Assembly: GCF_030814955.1 (NCBI RefSeq)
Contig: NZ_JAUSWB010000004.1
Coordinates: 186,001-250,000 of the forward strand
Direction of reading: 5' to 3'
Length of the DNA: 64,000 nt
Source of the DNA: Planomicrobium stackebrandtii
Lineage (GTDB): Bacteria > Bacillota > Bacilli > Bacillales_A > Planococcaceae
Positions 44,362 to 52,392 of this stretch are shown one piece after another. A model generated the notes under the pieces. The model was not told the origin of the DNA and made no database searches. It was given only the letters and a program-made list of their open reading frames with translations. Numbering within the stretch: position 1 is the first letter of the stretch; each line of letters starts with the position of its first letter. The position numbers and the translations under genes are program-made.

Positions 44362-45030
44362 ATGATTGGCACGAAAGCAAAAAAACAGGTATATCAAAAA
44401 AATAACAATCAATTCAGGTTTGCTGTCTCAATCTCACTTTTTCTTATGCTGGCAGTATGGGCTGTGTTTGCTTTTATTCTTGATCCGGAGTATCAGGCAT
44501 CAAGCCAAATACTCATTGAAGAGTCAGCACCGGCGACTGTACATCGGGCAGTGGAAAGCAATCGGATAGATTCACAGATTATTGAGGCTTATGCAAGCTT
44601 TGCGACAAGCTCGGATATATTAAGGAAAGTAGCGAAGGAGCTGGAATTGAAAAATTCAATCGCCGACCTGCGCCAGAAAATCCAGGTAAGCTACACCAGT
44701 AATTCACCGGTCTTAACAATTACTGTTTTATCCGAAGACAGCCAACAGGTAGTTCTAATTGCAAATAGGCTATCCTTCATTTTTCAGAACGAAGTAAAAA
44801 AATCATTAAAAGCGGATCATATCAGTGTTATTTCGCAGGCATCATTTGAAGAAACAAAGGCTGTCCCCATCCAGAGCGGGCTATTGCTTGGCCTCTTTAT
44901 TGCTGCAGCTTCTGGATTTGCTTTCAGCGTTCTGATCAAATTTATTCCTTTGGCAGTAGAAGGTTCTGTAAAGACTACAAATAGAGATCTAAGAAAAAAA
45001 GAAAATCAAATGCAGACAGTGTTCAAATGA
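44362..45030 (+). CDS. Wzz/YveK-type polysaccharide co-polymerase-like protein
   Basis: 222 residues with two membrane helices (about 20-40 and 172-195) flanking an extracellular domain, the layout of Wzz/CapA/YveK chain-length regulators. SSQILIEESAPATV and a proline-containing second helix entry (AVPIQSGLLLGLFIAA) are characteristic. No tyrosine kinase (YveL/CapB) gene accompanies it and no glycosyltransferase cluster is present, which is unusual. The short cytoplasmic tail has no tyrosine cluster. GAAAGGAGGAG precedes the ATG. Coupled with a FemAB-like gene 28 bases downstream. Confidence 0.78.
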   Translation: MIGTKAKKQVYQKNNNQFRFAVSISLFLMLAVWAVFAFILDPEYQASSQILIEESAPATVHRAVESNRIDSQIIEAYASFATSSDILRKVAKELELKNSIADLRQKIQVSYTSNSPVLTITVLSEDSQQVVLIANRLSFIFQNEVKKSLKADHISVISQASFEETKAVPIQSGLLLGLFIAAASGFAFSVLIKFIPLAVEGSVKTTNRDLRKKENQMQTVFK

Positions 45031-45058
45031 TTTTTTAGGTGAAGCAGGGGTGGAATGT

Positions 45059-46069
45059 ATGTATGAGTTAATACCAATACGAGAGCACAGCCGTTGGCAA
45101 AGGATTCTTGATATTTTACAAATATCCGATATCTACTATACCAGCCAATACTTTTTAAGTGCTTTGAAATTAGATCCAGGAGAAGCTTTGCTTTTTTATT
45201 ATAAAGACGATGATGGAGAAGTTGCTTACCCCTTCATTAAAAGACAGATAAGTAATGAAGATGCACCATATTTTGACGTCACAACACCTTTCGGCTATGG
45301 AGGGCCAATATTAAAAATAGGGAAAAGCAGTGCGAATCTGGCTGCCAATTTCAGAAAAGCTTTCATTGAATACTGCAATAATGAAAAGATTGTGGTCGAA
45401 TATATACGTTTCCATCCTCTTAAAGAAAATGCTCAATTTTTTAAAGATCACCTAAAACTTTCTCCACTGTATGAAACTTTCTCAATAAAACTAAAAGATT
45501 ATTTCTCTTCTGCGTTAAATTCCGAACTCGCTGATGGTGAATCTGAAAAAGAAACAGATCTAGTGGTGAAAAAACTTGGAACTGTTCGTCATATGTTCGA
45601 GTTTCTCGTACTATATTACTCCGCTGCAAGACGAAGAGAGGAAGCAGACAGCTATTATTTTTTTACCAATGACTATTTTGAAACACTGATTAGTTCAATG
45701 GGCCCCAACCTTCATTTGTTTGGAGCCTACCAGGAAAACAAATTGGTTTCGGCATGCTATATTCTTGCGTTGGAAGACACAATTTACTTTCATTTGGATG
45801 GCAGCTTATCTGAAACTGACAGTGAAAATACCATGAGGACGCTGTTATTGAATGTTGCTGAATGGGGAGAAGAAAACTACTACGCTTTTTTTCATCTAGG
45901 CGGTGATTTTCAAGGAGATCAAAATAGGGAGAGAAAAATAAAAAGAAAAATTGCGAATAGCAAACCCGCTGTTTTCTATATTGGGCAGCAAGTACACGAT
46001 TTGGAAACCTATAATAGGTTGGTTTATTTGGAAGAAAACGATATCGTTCGAAGATACCGAAATGTCTGA
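45059..46069 (+). CDS. FemAB/GNAT-like (BioF2-type) acyltransferase
   Basis: 336 residues. The two-lobed acyl-CoA/aminoacyl-transferase look is given by YTSQYFLSALKLDPGEALLFYYKDD, FDVTTPFGYGGPIL, and the C-lobe LFGAYQENKLVSACYILALEDTIYFHLDGS with FFHLGGDFQGDQ. This matches FemAB-related proteins that often occur with Wzz-type proteins in exopolysaccharide loci, where they may add amino-acid or acyl groups. I place the start at ATG 45059 (AGGGG upstream) rather than the GTG nine bases earlier. Substrate unknown. Confidence 0.75.
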   Translation: MYELIPIREHSRWQRILDILQISDIYYTSQYFLSALKLDPGEALLFYYKDDDGEVAYPFIKRQISNEDAPYFDVTTPFGYGGPILKIGKSSANLAANFRKAFIEYCNNEKIVVEYIRFHPLKENAQFFKDHLKLSPLYETFSIKLKDYFSSALNSELADGESEKETDLVVKKLGTVRHMFEFLVLYYSAARRREEADSYYFFTNDYFETLISSMGPNLHLFGAYQENKLVSACYILALEDTIYFHLDGSLSETDSENTMRTLLLNVAEWGEENYYAFFHLGGDFQGDQNRERKIKRKIANSKPAVFYIGQQVHDLETYNRLVYLEENDIVRRYRNV

Positions 46070-46123
46070 AGTGCTGTTTAGGGAGTAAAGCATAACTATC
46101 GAAGTTATTCCGGGGGAGGTATA

Positions 46124-46597
46124 ATGATGAGATACATGCAGTATAAAGGTGTAGTGGAAAGAGAATATAAAAAGTCATTAAGAAAGATTATGTACGAAAT
46201 TTGTGTGGTTGAAGGCTTGAATGCTTCTCTCGGAGCAAAAAAACTGGGAGTCGCCAAAGAAATTTTCGTATTCTGGAGAAGCTTTTACCGCCTGGACAAA
46301 AATCAACAACTTTTTGATCAAGCAGTCGATAGTTTGGATCAGATGAAGTTTCTCCATCTAAACGAAGCAAAAGGGATCGATTTGTCGCGGCCTCTCCAGC
46401 ATGAAGATGAGCAGTCGGTAGAAGGGCTTGAAGAATTGATCGAGCGGATGGTAGAACACTATAAGTGCAAGCACGCTGAAAGTGGCGGATTGGATGTAGA
46501 AACTGGAAAGCTGCCATTATATGAGTTTGCCCAAGAGTTGCTAAAAGAATATAAAAATGGGAGTTTACTGCTGGAAGTCAAAAGTAAGAAGAAATAG
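46124..46597 (+). CDS. Hypothetical protein (157 aa)
   Basis: 157 residues, soluble and helical, highly charged. The segment LNASLGAKKLGVAKEIFVFWRSFYRLD (29-55) could be a helix-turn-helix, but the match is weak. GGGGGAGG precedes the double ATG. It follows the FemAB-like gene by 54 bases and precedes the ATL gene by 8, so may be transcribed with them. I do not recognise a family. Confidence 0.65.
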   Translation: MMRYMQYKGVVEREYKKSLRKIMYEICVVEGLNASLGAKKLGVAKEIFVFWRSFYRLDKNQQLFDQAVDSLDQMKFLHLNEAKGIDLSRPLQHEDEQSVEGLEELIERMVEHYKCKHAESGGLDVETGKLPLYEFAQELLKEYKNGSLLLEVKSKKK

Positions 46598-46605
46598 ACA
46601 TGTAA

Positions 46606-46953
46606 ATGGAATGGATGAAAAGAATGCAGACTTTTACTGAAAAAGCATTGGATGTAATGAAGAGGATACCATCTGGCAAAATTATGACTTACGGCCAAGT
46701 TGCTGCGGCTGCGGGAAGTCCGCGTGCTGCCCGGCAAGTGACAAGAATACTTCACAGCATGAGTGCAAAGTATAACTTGCCGTGGCATAGAGTAGTTAAT
46801 GCACAGGGACAGATAGTGTTGCGGGATGAAGAGTCCCGGCTTTTCCAGAAGACCTCGCTGCAAAGAGAAGGCGTAGAAGTGGATGTAGATGGGCAAATCG
46901 ATTTAAGCAGGTTCCGCTTTGACCCTGGAACAGATGAAGAGAACGGAAATTAG
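46606..46953 (+). CDS. Alkyltransferase-like (ATL) DNA-repair protein
   Basis: 115 residues, similar to the C-terminal DNA-binding domain of O6-methylguanine-DNA methyltransferase. The active-site motif is changed from PCHRV to PWHRVV (Trp60), so it cannot take up an alkyl group. Such ATL proteins flip out O6-alkylguanines and hand them to nucleotide excision repair. The arginine-finger region SPRAARQVTRIL and GKIMTYGQVA are conserved. The start could also be the internal ATG at 46624. Closed by a terminator. Confidence 0.9.
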   Translation: MEWMKRMQTFTEKALDVMKRIPSGKIMTYGQVAAAAGSPRAARQVTRILHSMSAKYNLPWHRVVNAQGQIVLRDEESRLFQKTSLQREGVEVDVDGQIDLSRFRFDPGTDEENGN

Positions 46954-46962
46954 TAGAATCAT

Positions 46963-46984
46963 ACCCTTAAAAGGGTTTTTTTTA
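46963..46984 (+). terminator. Terminator of the ATL gene
   Basis: ACCCTT pairs with AAGGGT around AA, followed by a long T-run. Confidence 0.7.
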
Positions 46985-47134
46985 TTGATTCAAAACTGCA
47001 GTAGATGGCTTATAGCGGTAAATCGAGAATGAGGCAGTGTTGACCACATGGAGCAGCGAAATGTTTAATAATTTATAAAGAGCGGGTATAGATGATGATG
47101 GACAAGTTGATTAATGAGAAAAGAGGAATTCAAA

Positions 47135-47869
47135 ATGACAGTTAAAGATAAGCCGGTTATCGGCATAACAGCACGAGTAGAAGAAGATCAAACCTATTCA
47201 TTGGATCCGGTATATGGCAGAGCAATTCTGCAGGCAGGCGGCTTGCCGCTAATTGTCCCTATCGTAGACAAAGAAGATATCCCGTTGCTGTGTGAGCGGT
47301 TAGATGGACTGATAGTTACTGGCGGTGGCGATATCAATCCAACTATGTATGGGGAAGAACCTCATTTGCGTCTTGGGGCTGTATATCCAGGCAGTGATGA
47401 GTATGAAAAAGAATTGATTATAGAGTTTTTAGAGCTTGATAAGCCATTTATCGGAATGTGCCGCGGCCTTCAAATGTTCAATATTTCATTGGGAGGCACA
47501 AATTATCAGGACTTAGAAGCTCAATTTGAAGGAGAACTGCATCAGCATAAACAAATGGCGATGCGGACTCATCGTACACACTCCGTCATCTTAGAAGACG
47601 ATAGTTTGTTGTATGATATTATGAAAGAAAAAAAATTCAATGTTAACTCTTTCCACCACCAGGGAGTTAAAGATGTGTCAGATCAGTTGAGTGTTGCGGC
47701 TTATGCTGCTGACGGACTGGTGGAAGCACTGGAAAGCAAGAACCATCAGTTCGCGATGGGAATTCAGTGGCATCCGGAAGAATTTGCTCTTCAGGGCGAC
47801 GATGCTTCGATGAATATTTTTAAACGTTTTGTAGATGAGTGTTTAACGGATAAAAAACAAAATCAGTAA
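47135..47869 (+). CDS. Class I glutamine-amidotransferase-like hydrolase (PuuD family)
   Basis: 244 residues, peptidase C26 family; gamma-glutamyl-GABA hydrolase is the best-known activity. Nucleophile Cys in FIGMCRGLQMFN, catalytic His/Glu in GIQWHPEEF, and the oxyanion region VTGGGDINP. AGAGGA serves the ATG at 47135; the ATG seven codons upstream is not supported. The actual glutamyl substrate is unknown; gabD at 37.9-39.3 kb would fit a GABA route but is distant. Confidence 0.87.
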   Translation: MTVKDKPVIGITARVEEDQTYSLDPVYGRAILQAGGLPLIVPIVDKEDIPLLCERLDGLIVTGGGDINPTMYGEEPHLRLGAVYPGSDEYEKELIIEFLELDKPFIGMCRGLQMFNISLGGTNYQDLEAQFEGELHQHKQMAMRTHRTHSVILEDDSLLYDIMKEKKFNVNSFHHQGVKDVSDQLSVAAYAADGLVEALESKNHQFAMGIQWHPEEFALQGDDASMNIFKRFVDECLTDKKQNQ

Positions 47870-47893
47870 AGCAATAAAATAGAGTTAAAATTA

Positions 47894-47930
47894 AAAAATC
47901 CTGAGACTAATTAGTCCCAGGATTTTTTTT
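47894..47930. terminator. Bidirectional terminator between GATase and DUF3267 genes
   Basis: AATCCTGAGACT pairs with AGTCCCAGGATT, with A-run and T-run on opposite sides. It overlaps the end of the DUF3267 gene. Confidence 0.9.
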
Positions 47931-48500
47931 ATTGTCTGCCAGCATATATATCGTTGTTTCTATTCCGTTGTCTTGAAACAACGTTGCTGTTGGTGCTTTA
48001 AGCGCAATGTATGACTGTACGTAATCACCTGCTGAACCAGCAAAGTTGACGATAAACAGTATATAAACGCTGAAGAAAATCTGTGAAGGAACAACAAACA
48101 GCAAAGCAGCAAGCGTTATACCCCAGACCAATGCTGGTGCCAGAGCAATGATAATAAATTTCTTACGATTAAAATAAGCTTCACTGCCGATTGACAGAAA
48201 AGGAAATCGGATTCGAAACGAAGGAAGTCTGCCGGAAAAAAATTTGATAAAAAATGCATGGGTAAGTTCATGGAGCGACATGTACATCAAAATCAAAATA
48301 ACGGTAACTAAAAGGGAGGGAAGCAGGTCCATACTATTCGACAGTGGAAAGCCAATCCAAAAAGCCAAACCCATTAGGATGCCGGCAATGACAATAAAGC
48401 AAAGTTGTATCACTAAGTTTATATGCTTGTCCTTGGATAAGTTAACTTTTCGCACCACTTTATAATTAGCAGGTAAAATAAAGATATCTTCATTTTTCAT
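47907..48500 (-). CDS. DUF3267-type membrane zinc metalloprotease
   Basis: 197 residues with about four membrane helices. The zincin motif HELTH (His77, Glu78, His81) sits at a membrane border, followed by a cytoplasmic loop and GSAGDYVQSYIAL near the C-terminus, as in putative metalloproteases of DUF3267. GGCGGAGGAACTCAC precedes ATG 48500; the long upstream extension is rejected. It lies directly downstream of, and in the same direction as, the repeated peptide-precursor gene, separated by a terminator. A role in processing that peptide is possible but only inferred. Confidence 0.8.
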   Translation of the reverse strand: MKNEDIFILPANYKVVRKVNLSKDKHINLVIQLCFIVIAGILMGLAFWIGFPLSNSMDLLPSLLVTVILILMYMSLHELTHAFFIKFFSGRLPSFRIRFPFLSIGSEAYFNRKKFIIIALAPALVWGITLAALLFVVPSQIFFSVYILFIVNFAGSAGDYVQSYIALKAPTATLFQDNGIETTIYMLADNKKNPGTN

Positions 48501-48540
48501 GTGAGTTCCTCCGCCTATAATCATATTAAATTTATTCGAA

Positions 48541-48580
48541 AAAGTAAAAAGGCTGCCGCTGTATGAAACAAGCGACAACC
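48541..48580 (-). terminator. Terminator of the receptor-precursor operon
   Basis: On the minus strand GGTTGTCGCT pairs with AGCGGCAGCC (two mismatches or wobbles) and is followed by TTTTTACTTTTT. Confidence 0.8.
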
Positions 48581-48598
48581 TAGCATAGTTTTATAATA

Positions 48599-48976
48599 TT
48601 AAGCCTGCTGATTTTTAACAGACCAAGGCTCAGGAACGCGAGCTTGCGCAGCGACTTCAGTGCCAACAGACCAAGGCTCAGGAACGCGAGCTTGCGCAGC
48701 GACTTCAGTGCCAACAGACCAAGGCTCAGGAACACGAGCTTGTGCAGCGACTTCAGTGCCAACAGACCAAGGCTCAGGAACGCGAGCTTGTGCAGCGACT
48801 TCAGTGCCAACAGACCAGGGCTCAGGAACACGAGCTTGTGCGGCGATTTCAGTGCCAACAGACCAAGGCTCAGGAACACGAGCTTGCGCTGCAAAATCAG
48901 TATCTGAACTATTACCAAATGATAAAGTGCTTATTGCAAGAATTGAAAAAAATAATACCGTCATCCCTTTTTTCAT
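48599..48976 (-). CDS. Secreted peptide precursor with six tandem copies (putative pheromone)
   Basis: 125 residues: a Sec-type signal peptide (basic start MKKG, hydrophobic VLFFSILAISTL) and then six copies of the unit AAQARVPEPWSVGTEV. The core ARVPEPWSV occurs at residues 32-40, 48-56, 64-72, 80-88, 96-104 and 112-120, and the last copy ends KNQQA. Copies differ almost only at synonymous positions. The ATG at 48976 has AGGGAG, which itself begins in the stop codon region of the upstream receptor gene. This fits an exported precursor cut into identical short peptides, like Phr/NprX/PapR signals but in multiple copies. The exact mature peptide is unknown. Confidence 0.85.
   Translation of the reverse strand: MKKGMTVLFFSILAISTLSFGNSSDTDFAAQARVPEPWSVGTEIAAQARVPEPWSVGTEVAAQARVPEPWSVGTEVAAQARVPEPWSVGTEVAAQARVPEPWSVGTEVAAQARVPEPWSVKNQQA
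48617..48896. repeat. Six-copy 48-bp tandem repeat inside the peptide precursor gene
   Basis: Units start at 48617, 48665, 48713, 48761, 48809 and 48857, exactly 48 bp apart. Single-base differences (GCG/GCA, CGC/CGT, CCT/CCC on the coding strand) leave the peptide unchanged; the only residue change I see is one Val to Ile in the linker. Confidence 0.95.
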
Positions 48977-48988
48977 TACTTTCACTCC

Positions 48989-50278
48989 CTAAAATAAGAT
49001 AGTTATATTTTTATATGCTTTTCTTGCTTTATTCATGATTTCTGCAGATTCTTTGTACTTTTCCTGTTTATAATAAATATTTCCTAGATGACCTAGAAAA
49101 TAACCCATCTCAAAAAAGTTTTCTGTAATTTCAAGACTTGGGGCAAGTTGATTTAAAACATAGTTTTCGAATTCATCAAAATTGTTATTAACTAAGTGGT
49201 CCAAACATATGAACTCAATGTAAGCTTCCTTAAAAGCTTTATTCGTGGGGGAATGAATACTGATTTTTTTGTTTTCCACTATATGCAGACCTTTTTTTAG
49301 CCATTCCTTAGCTGCATTAAAGTTTTTAAGTTCATAATTGCATTTAATCAAAACACAATAACTTATTAAAATATCAGCAGGGTACTCAGGGTGTATATAT
49401 TTTAACGAACTTTCTGTATGAGTAATTGCAAGTTCGTAATTTTGAAATAGGAAGTAAGCATATCCAATATTGTATTCTGTGGTGAATCGTAAAATATCAA
49501 TTTCTAACTTATTTCCAATCGTCAAGGCGTTTTTATAATGCTCCATAGACATTCTGAAGTTACCAAACTGCTGATGAGAAATTGCAATATTTAAATGGCA
49601 CTCCACTATACGTTTGGGTATGAACTCTTGTTGATAAATTTTCAGTGCCATTTCCGAATACTTAAATGCCATTTCCGTTTCTCTGCACTTAGTGCTGGAA
49701 ATTCCGATCGAATAATAAAGATCACCAATCTCAGAAGCGTTGATAGTATGTGGTGCTATTTTTTCAGCGACCAGATAGGTTTTCAATGCTTTCTCAAAGT
49801 CATTGAGAATATAATTATAGTTTCCATTGTATTTGTGAAACAAGTAAAACTGCTCCTGATTCATAAACTCTCTGAATCGTTCCATTTCTTTAATTTTTTC
49901 TTCAGCACTTTCTAAATCACCAGTGATAATAAAATACCTGATTTGCTGGATACTATACTCCAATTCCACATCTTCATCAGCATGAAGCAGAGGGTGGCCT
50001 TGAATATCGGCATACTGCTCCATAATTTTTGCTTTGTTTTGAGGGTGCAATAATGAATTTTTGAAATTCTTCACAAGTACTTTTCCAATAGGGTTATCTT
50101 TTGGCGCTAAAGGTATTTCCAGTTTTTTGCATAATGCTTCCAAGTCTTTTAAAGTCGGATCCTTAATTTCACTTTCAATTTTTTTCAATTCTCTTGGAGA
50201 CAATATTCCAGAAGCTGCTTCTTCCAAACTTATTTTTTGTTTTAATCGATGGTATTTCAAACGCATTCCCGTGTCCAT
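48989..50278 (-). CDS. XRE-TPR peptide receptor/regulator, RRNPP type
   Basis: 429 residues: an N-terminal helix-turn-helix (about 1-60; GMRLKYHRLKQKISLEEAAS...LSPRELKKIE) and then a long array of tetratricopeptide-like helix pairs (for example IGDLYYSIGISSTKCRETEMAFKYSEMAL, GNIYYKQEKYKESAEIMNKA). Size and layout match NprR (about 420 residues) of the Rap-NprR-PlcR-PrgX family, which bind re-imported signal peptides. AAAGGAG decides ATG 50278; the 44-codon extension to 50410 has no ribosome site. The precursor gene starts 12 bases after its stop. Target genes are unknown. Confidence 0.87.
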   Translation of the reverse strand: MDTGMRLKYHRLKQKISLEEAASGILSPRELKKIESEIKDPTLKDLEALCKKLEIPLAPKDNPIGKVLVKNFKNSLLHPQNKAKIMEQYADIQGHPLLHADEDVELEYSIQQIRYFIITGDLESAEEKIKEMERFREFMNQEQFYLFHKYNGNYNYILNDFEKALKTYLVAEKIAPHTINASEIGDLYYSIGISSTKCRETEMAFKYSEMALKIYQQEFIPKRIVECHLNIAISHQQFGNFRMSMEHYKNALTIGNKLEIDILRFTTEYNIGYAYFLFQNYELAITHTESSLKYIHPEYPADILISYCVLIKCNYELKNFNAAKEWLKKGLHIVENKKISIHSPTNKAFKEAYIEFICLDHLVNNNFDEFENYVLNQLAPSLEITENFFEMGYFLGHLGNIYYKQEKYKESAEIMNKARKAYKNITILF

Positions 50279-50794
50279 TACTGCTCTCCTTTCCTTTTGC
50301 AAGGGCAGTACTTCAGTCATCCATGTAGGAGAGTTGTTTTCTGCCTTCCTCGGACCATCCGAAAAGTAAGAAGAAAATAGATCGCCAAGTACGATAATTG
50401 CCGCCTCCATGTCCCATATTTTACTTTGTGTAAATATCTTTCATTCATGATAGCATCAATTTTCGAAATAAACTGCTTTTTTACTTTGTAATTTTGAAAA
50501 AAACTAAAAAAGGTAAAATAAGCCTACTACGGTAAATGTTGATTGAAAAAACACTCATATTAGCAACAAATATAGGTATAATATACTGCTTAATTATAAA
50601 ATAATTAGATTCCCTTTATTTATACGGTTCTATCAACAATCAGCTATAAAATTTGTTCCACGAGCATGTTTTAGTCTGAAAACTTAGGGATTATAGAAAC
50701 CTTACTAAGTCTTATTAATAGGCAAGGTTATGGAATCTTTATTAATGGGTAAAGAAAGAATAGAATATTTTACTAAATCAATGGAGGTTTTCTT
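50279..50794. promoter_or_regulatory. Divergent control region of the RRNPP receptor and the first YflT gene
   Basis: About 515 AT-rich bases. Two identical direct repeats TTTTACTTTGT at 50419-50429 and 50479-50489 lie exactly 60 bp apart upstream of the receptor gene, candidate binding sites for the receptor. On the plus strand GTTATG-N14-GGGTAA (50727-50752) is a weak SigB-like promoter for the YflT gene. I see no further gene. Confidence 0.5.
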
Positions 50795-51388
50795 ATGAGT
50801 TCGGAAAAAACGGTATTGACAGTAGTGTTTTCAGAAAATGACTTGGTGAATAAAATAGAAGATTTAAAGAGAACTGGCTATAAGGAAAAAGATCTTCATA
50901 TTATGGCTAAAGATATTTCACACTTCGAAAACTATTCGTTCGACAAAAAAGAAGTTGATACATTCGCTGACAAATTCAAAGGATTCGTTTCTGGAGAAAG
51001 CGGCGTCCGTGAAGGAGTTAAATCACTTAATCTTTCAGAATCTGAAACAGAACGTTACACCGCCGATCTTGCTAAAGGCGGAATTCTTCTATATATGGAT
51101 GACCAAAACAAAACCATACTGGATACGATTTCAAGTAATGAAATAGCTGCAGAACAGGAAGATCCAAATGATCTTCAAAGACAGCAATTCATTAATTCGG
51201 TCGACAATAACTTTGACGAACAGGAAGACCGCTTTGCGCGGGGAGAAACATTCACGCAGGATCCTACATTAGTCAAAGATGAAAAACATAATTCTTTTAC
51301 TACTCAGCAAAATCCGGAAGTCGGAAAAGCCAGAGGCGGATTCAGTGAAGCGGAAAAGCACAGCCAGAGCGACAAGAAGTATAAGTAA
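50795..51388 (+). CDS. General stress protein with YflT (GSP17M-like) domain
   Basis: 197 residues. The first ~105 residues are a YflT/general-stress-protein-17M domain (VLTVVFSENDLVNKIEDLKRTGYKEKDLHIMAKD ... YTADLAKGGILLYMDD). The remaining acidic, Gln/Asn/Lys-rich tail is probably disordered. Homologous domains belong to the SigB regulon in Bacillus. ATGGAGG ribosome site. A second protein with the same domain follows. Confidence 0.87.
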   Translation: MSSEKTVLTVVFSENDLVNKIEDLKRTGYKEKDLHIMAKDISHFENYSFDKKEVDTFADKFKGFVSGESGVREGVKSLNLSESETERYTADLAKGGILLYMDDQNKTILDTISSNEIAAEQEDPNDLQRQQFINSVDNNFDEQEDRFARGETFTQDPTLVKDEKHNSFTTQQNPEVGKARGGFSEAEKHSQSDKKYK

Positions 51389-51389
51389 A

Positions 51390-51420
51390 CCTTGCGGAAC
51401 GTCCCGCAAGGTTTTTTTAT
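51390..51420 (+). terminator. Terminator of first YflT gene
   Basis: ACCTTGCGG pairs with CCGCAAGGT, then seven T. Confidence 0.92.
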
Positions 51421-51468
51421 GCTTTATTTTAATGCCTACTAATGTTTATTGCCTTTTGGCTGCTCCAG

Positions 51469-51495
51469 GTTTTAGCTATCGGTATGAAAGGGTAA
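51469..51495 (+). promoter_or_regulatory. SigB-like promoter of the second YflT gene
   Basis: GTTTTA (51469-51474), 15-base spacer, GGGTAA (51490-51495); each hexamer differs by one base from the SigB consensus. Confidence 0.6.
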
Positions 51496-51528
51496 ACAAA
51501 AATAACACAGTCCACAGGAGGTCATACA

Positions 51529-52389
51529 ATGAGATCAGGTAATCGTGAATTTGAAATTGTATATAGCAAAGAAGAGTTAGAAACGGCCATTCAAGCGTTA
51601 AAAGCAAAAGGCTATCATCAGGGAGATATCCATGTATTAGCCAATGATAAAGAATTAGTAGAGTCGGCTGGAAGTGAGGGCGTAAAGGCTGACCAAGCAA
51701 ATTCTTTTTCCAATCGCTTTAAATCTTTTCTTGGCGGGAAAGATATTGTTAGAAAAGAACTGGATAGATTTAACTTAAATAAGGACAGAACAGATGACTA
51801 TGAGCGCGAAATCGAAAAAGGTGCTGTTCTTCTTTATACAGATGGGCAAGCTGGGTCATCTGAAGATGAACATTTTTCAAGTTTGGATGACTCCAATAAC
51901 CCAACCGATCGTGAAGAGAAAACTGCAGGTACACCTGGATCTGGAGCTGTCTCTCGCCACACGGATGCCAAGCATGGTTCTGATGAAATCTATGCACGTG
52001 AAGTTTCCAGAGAAGACCAACACGTTAGAGCAGGAAAAGGCGACCGTTTTCAGGATTCCCGGTTGAAAGGTGACGAAATCCATCCCACCAGCGGGCTCGC
52101 TAAAGATGAGGGTTCAGTACGTGAGAAAGAAATGGATCATGAACCGGCGCTTCAAACAAAAGAAGGCGAAGAGAATTTATTGCGGGAAGCTGGGGTAAAT
52201 CGCCGGCAGGATGAACCATCACCTGGCGTTGATCCAAATCTGGGACCAGCACCATTCGGGAGAGACTCTGAAGAAGAGCATTTATTGAATGATGACTTGG
52301 ATACAACCAGAGAATCCAACGATCAACATGATGAGAGAAATAAAAGAAACAAAGACAACACACCACCACCGACACCTAAATTATTTTGA
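51529..52389 (+). CDS. General stress protein with YflT domain and long hydrophilic tail
   Basis: 286 residues. N-terminal YflT domain (about 1-105: FEIVYSKEELETAIQALKAKGYHQGDIHVLANDKE ... YEREIEKGAVLLYTDGQ), then about 180 residues dominated by Glu, Asp, Lys, Arg, Gly and Ser with no hydrophobic core, so intrinsically disordered and hydrophilin-like. AGGAGGT precedes the ATG. Expected to be induced by stress, given the SigB-like promoter. Function unproven. Confidence 0.85.
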   Translation: MRSGNREFEIVYSKEELETAIQALKAKGYHQGDIHVLANDKELVESAGSEGVKADQANSFSNRFKSFLGGKDIVRKELDRFNLNKDRTDDYEREIEKGAVLLYTDGQAGSSEDEHFSSLDDSNNPTDREEKTAGTPGSGAVSRHTDAKHGSDEIYAREVSREDQHVRAGKGDRFQDSRLKGDEIHPTSGLAKDEGSVREKEMDHEPALQTKEGEENLLREAGVNRRQDEPSPGVDPNLGPAPFGRDSEEEHLLNDDLDTTRESNDQHDERNKRNKDNTPPPTPKLF

Positions 52390-52392
52390 AAC

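Noticed and set aside
48617..48896. CRISPR array
   Set aside because: The 48-bp units are contiguous without spacers and encode a repeated peptide.
48644..49002. Long repetitive frames on the plus strand opposite the peptide precursor
   Set aside because: They are mirror images of the 48-bp repeat, have no ribosome binding site or signal peptide, and the minus-strand frame has signal peptide, ribosome site and synonymous conservation.
50279..50410. 44-codon extension of the RRNPP receptor
   Set aside because: No ribosome site at 50410, while AAAGGAG precedes ATG 50278 and the helix-turn-helix begins there.
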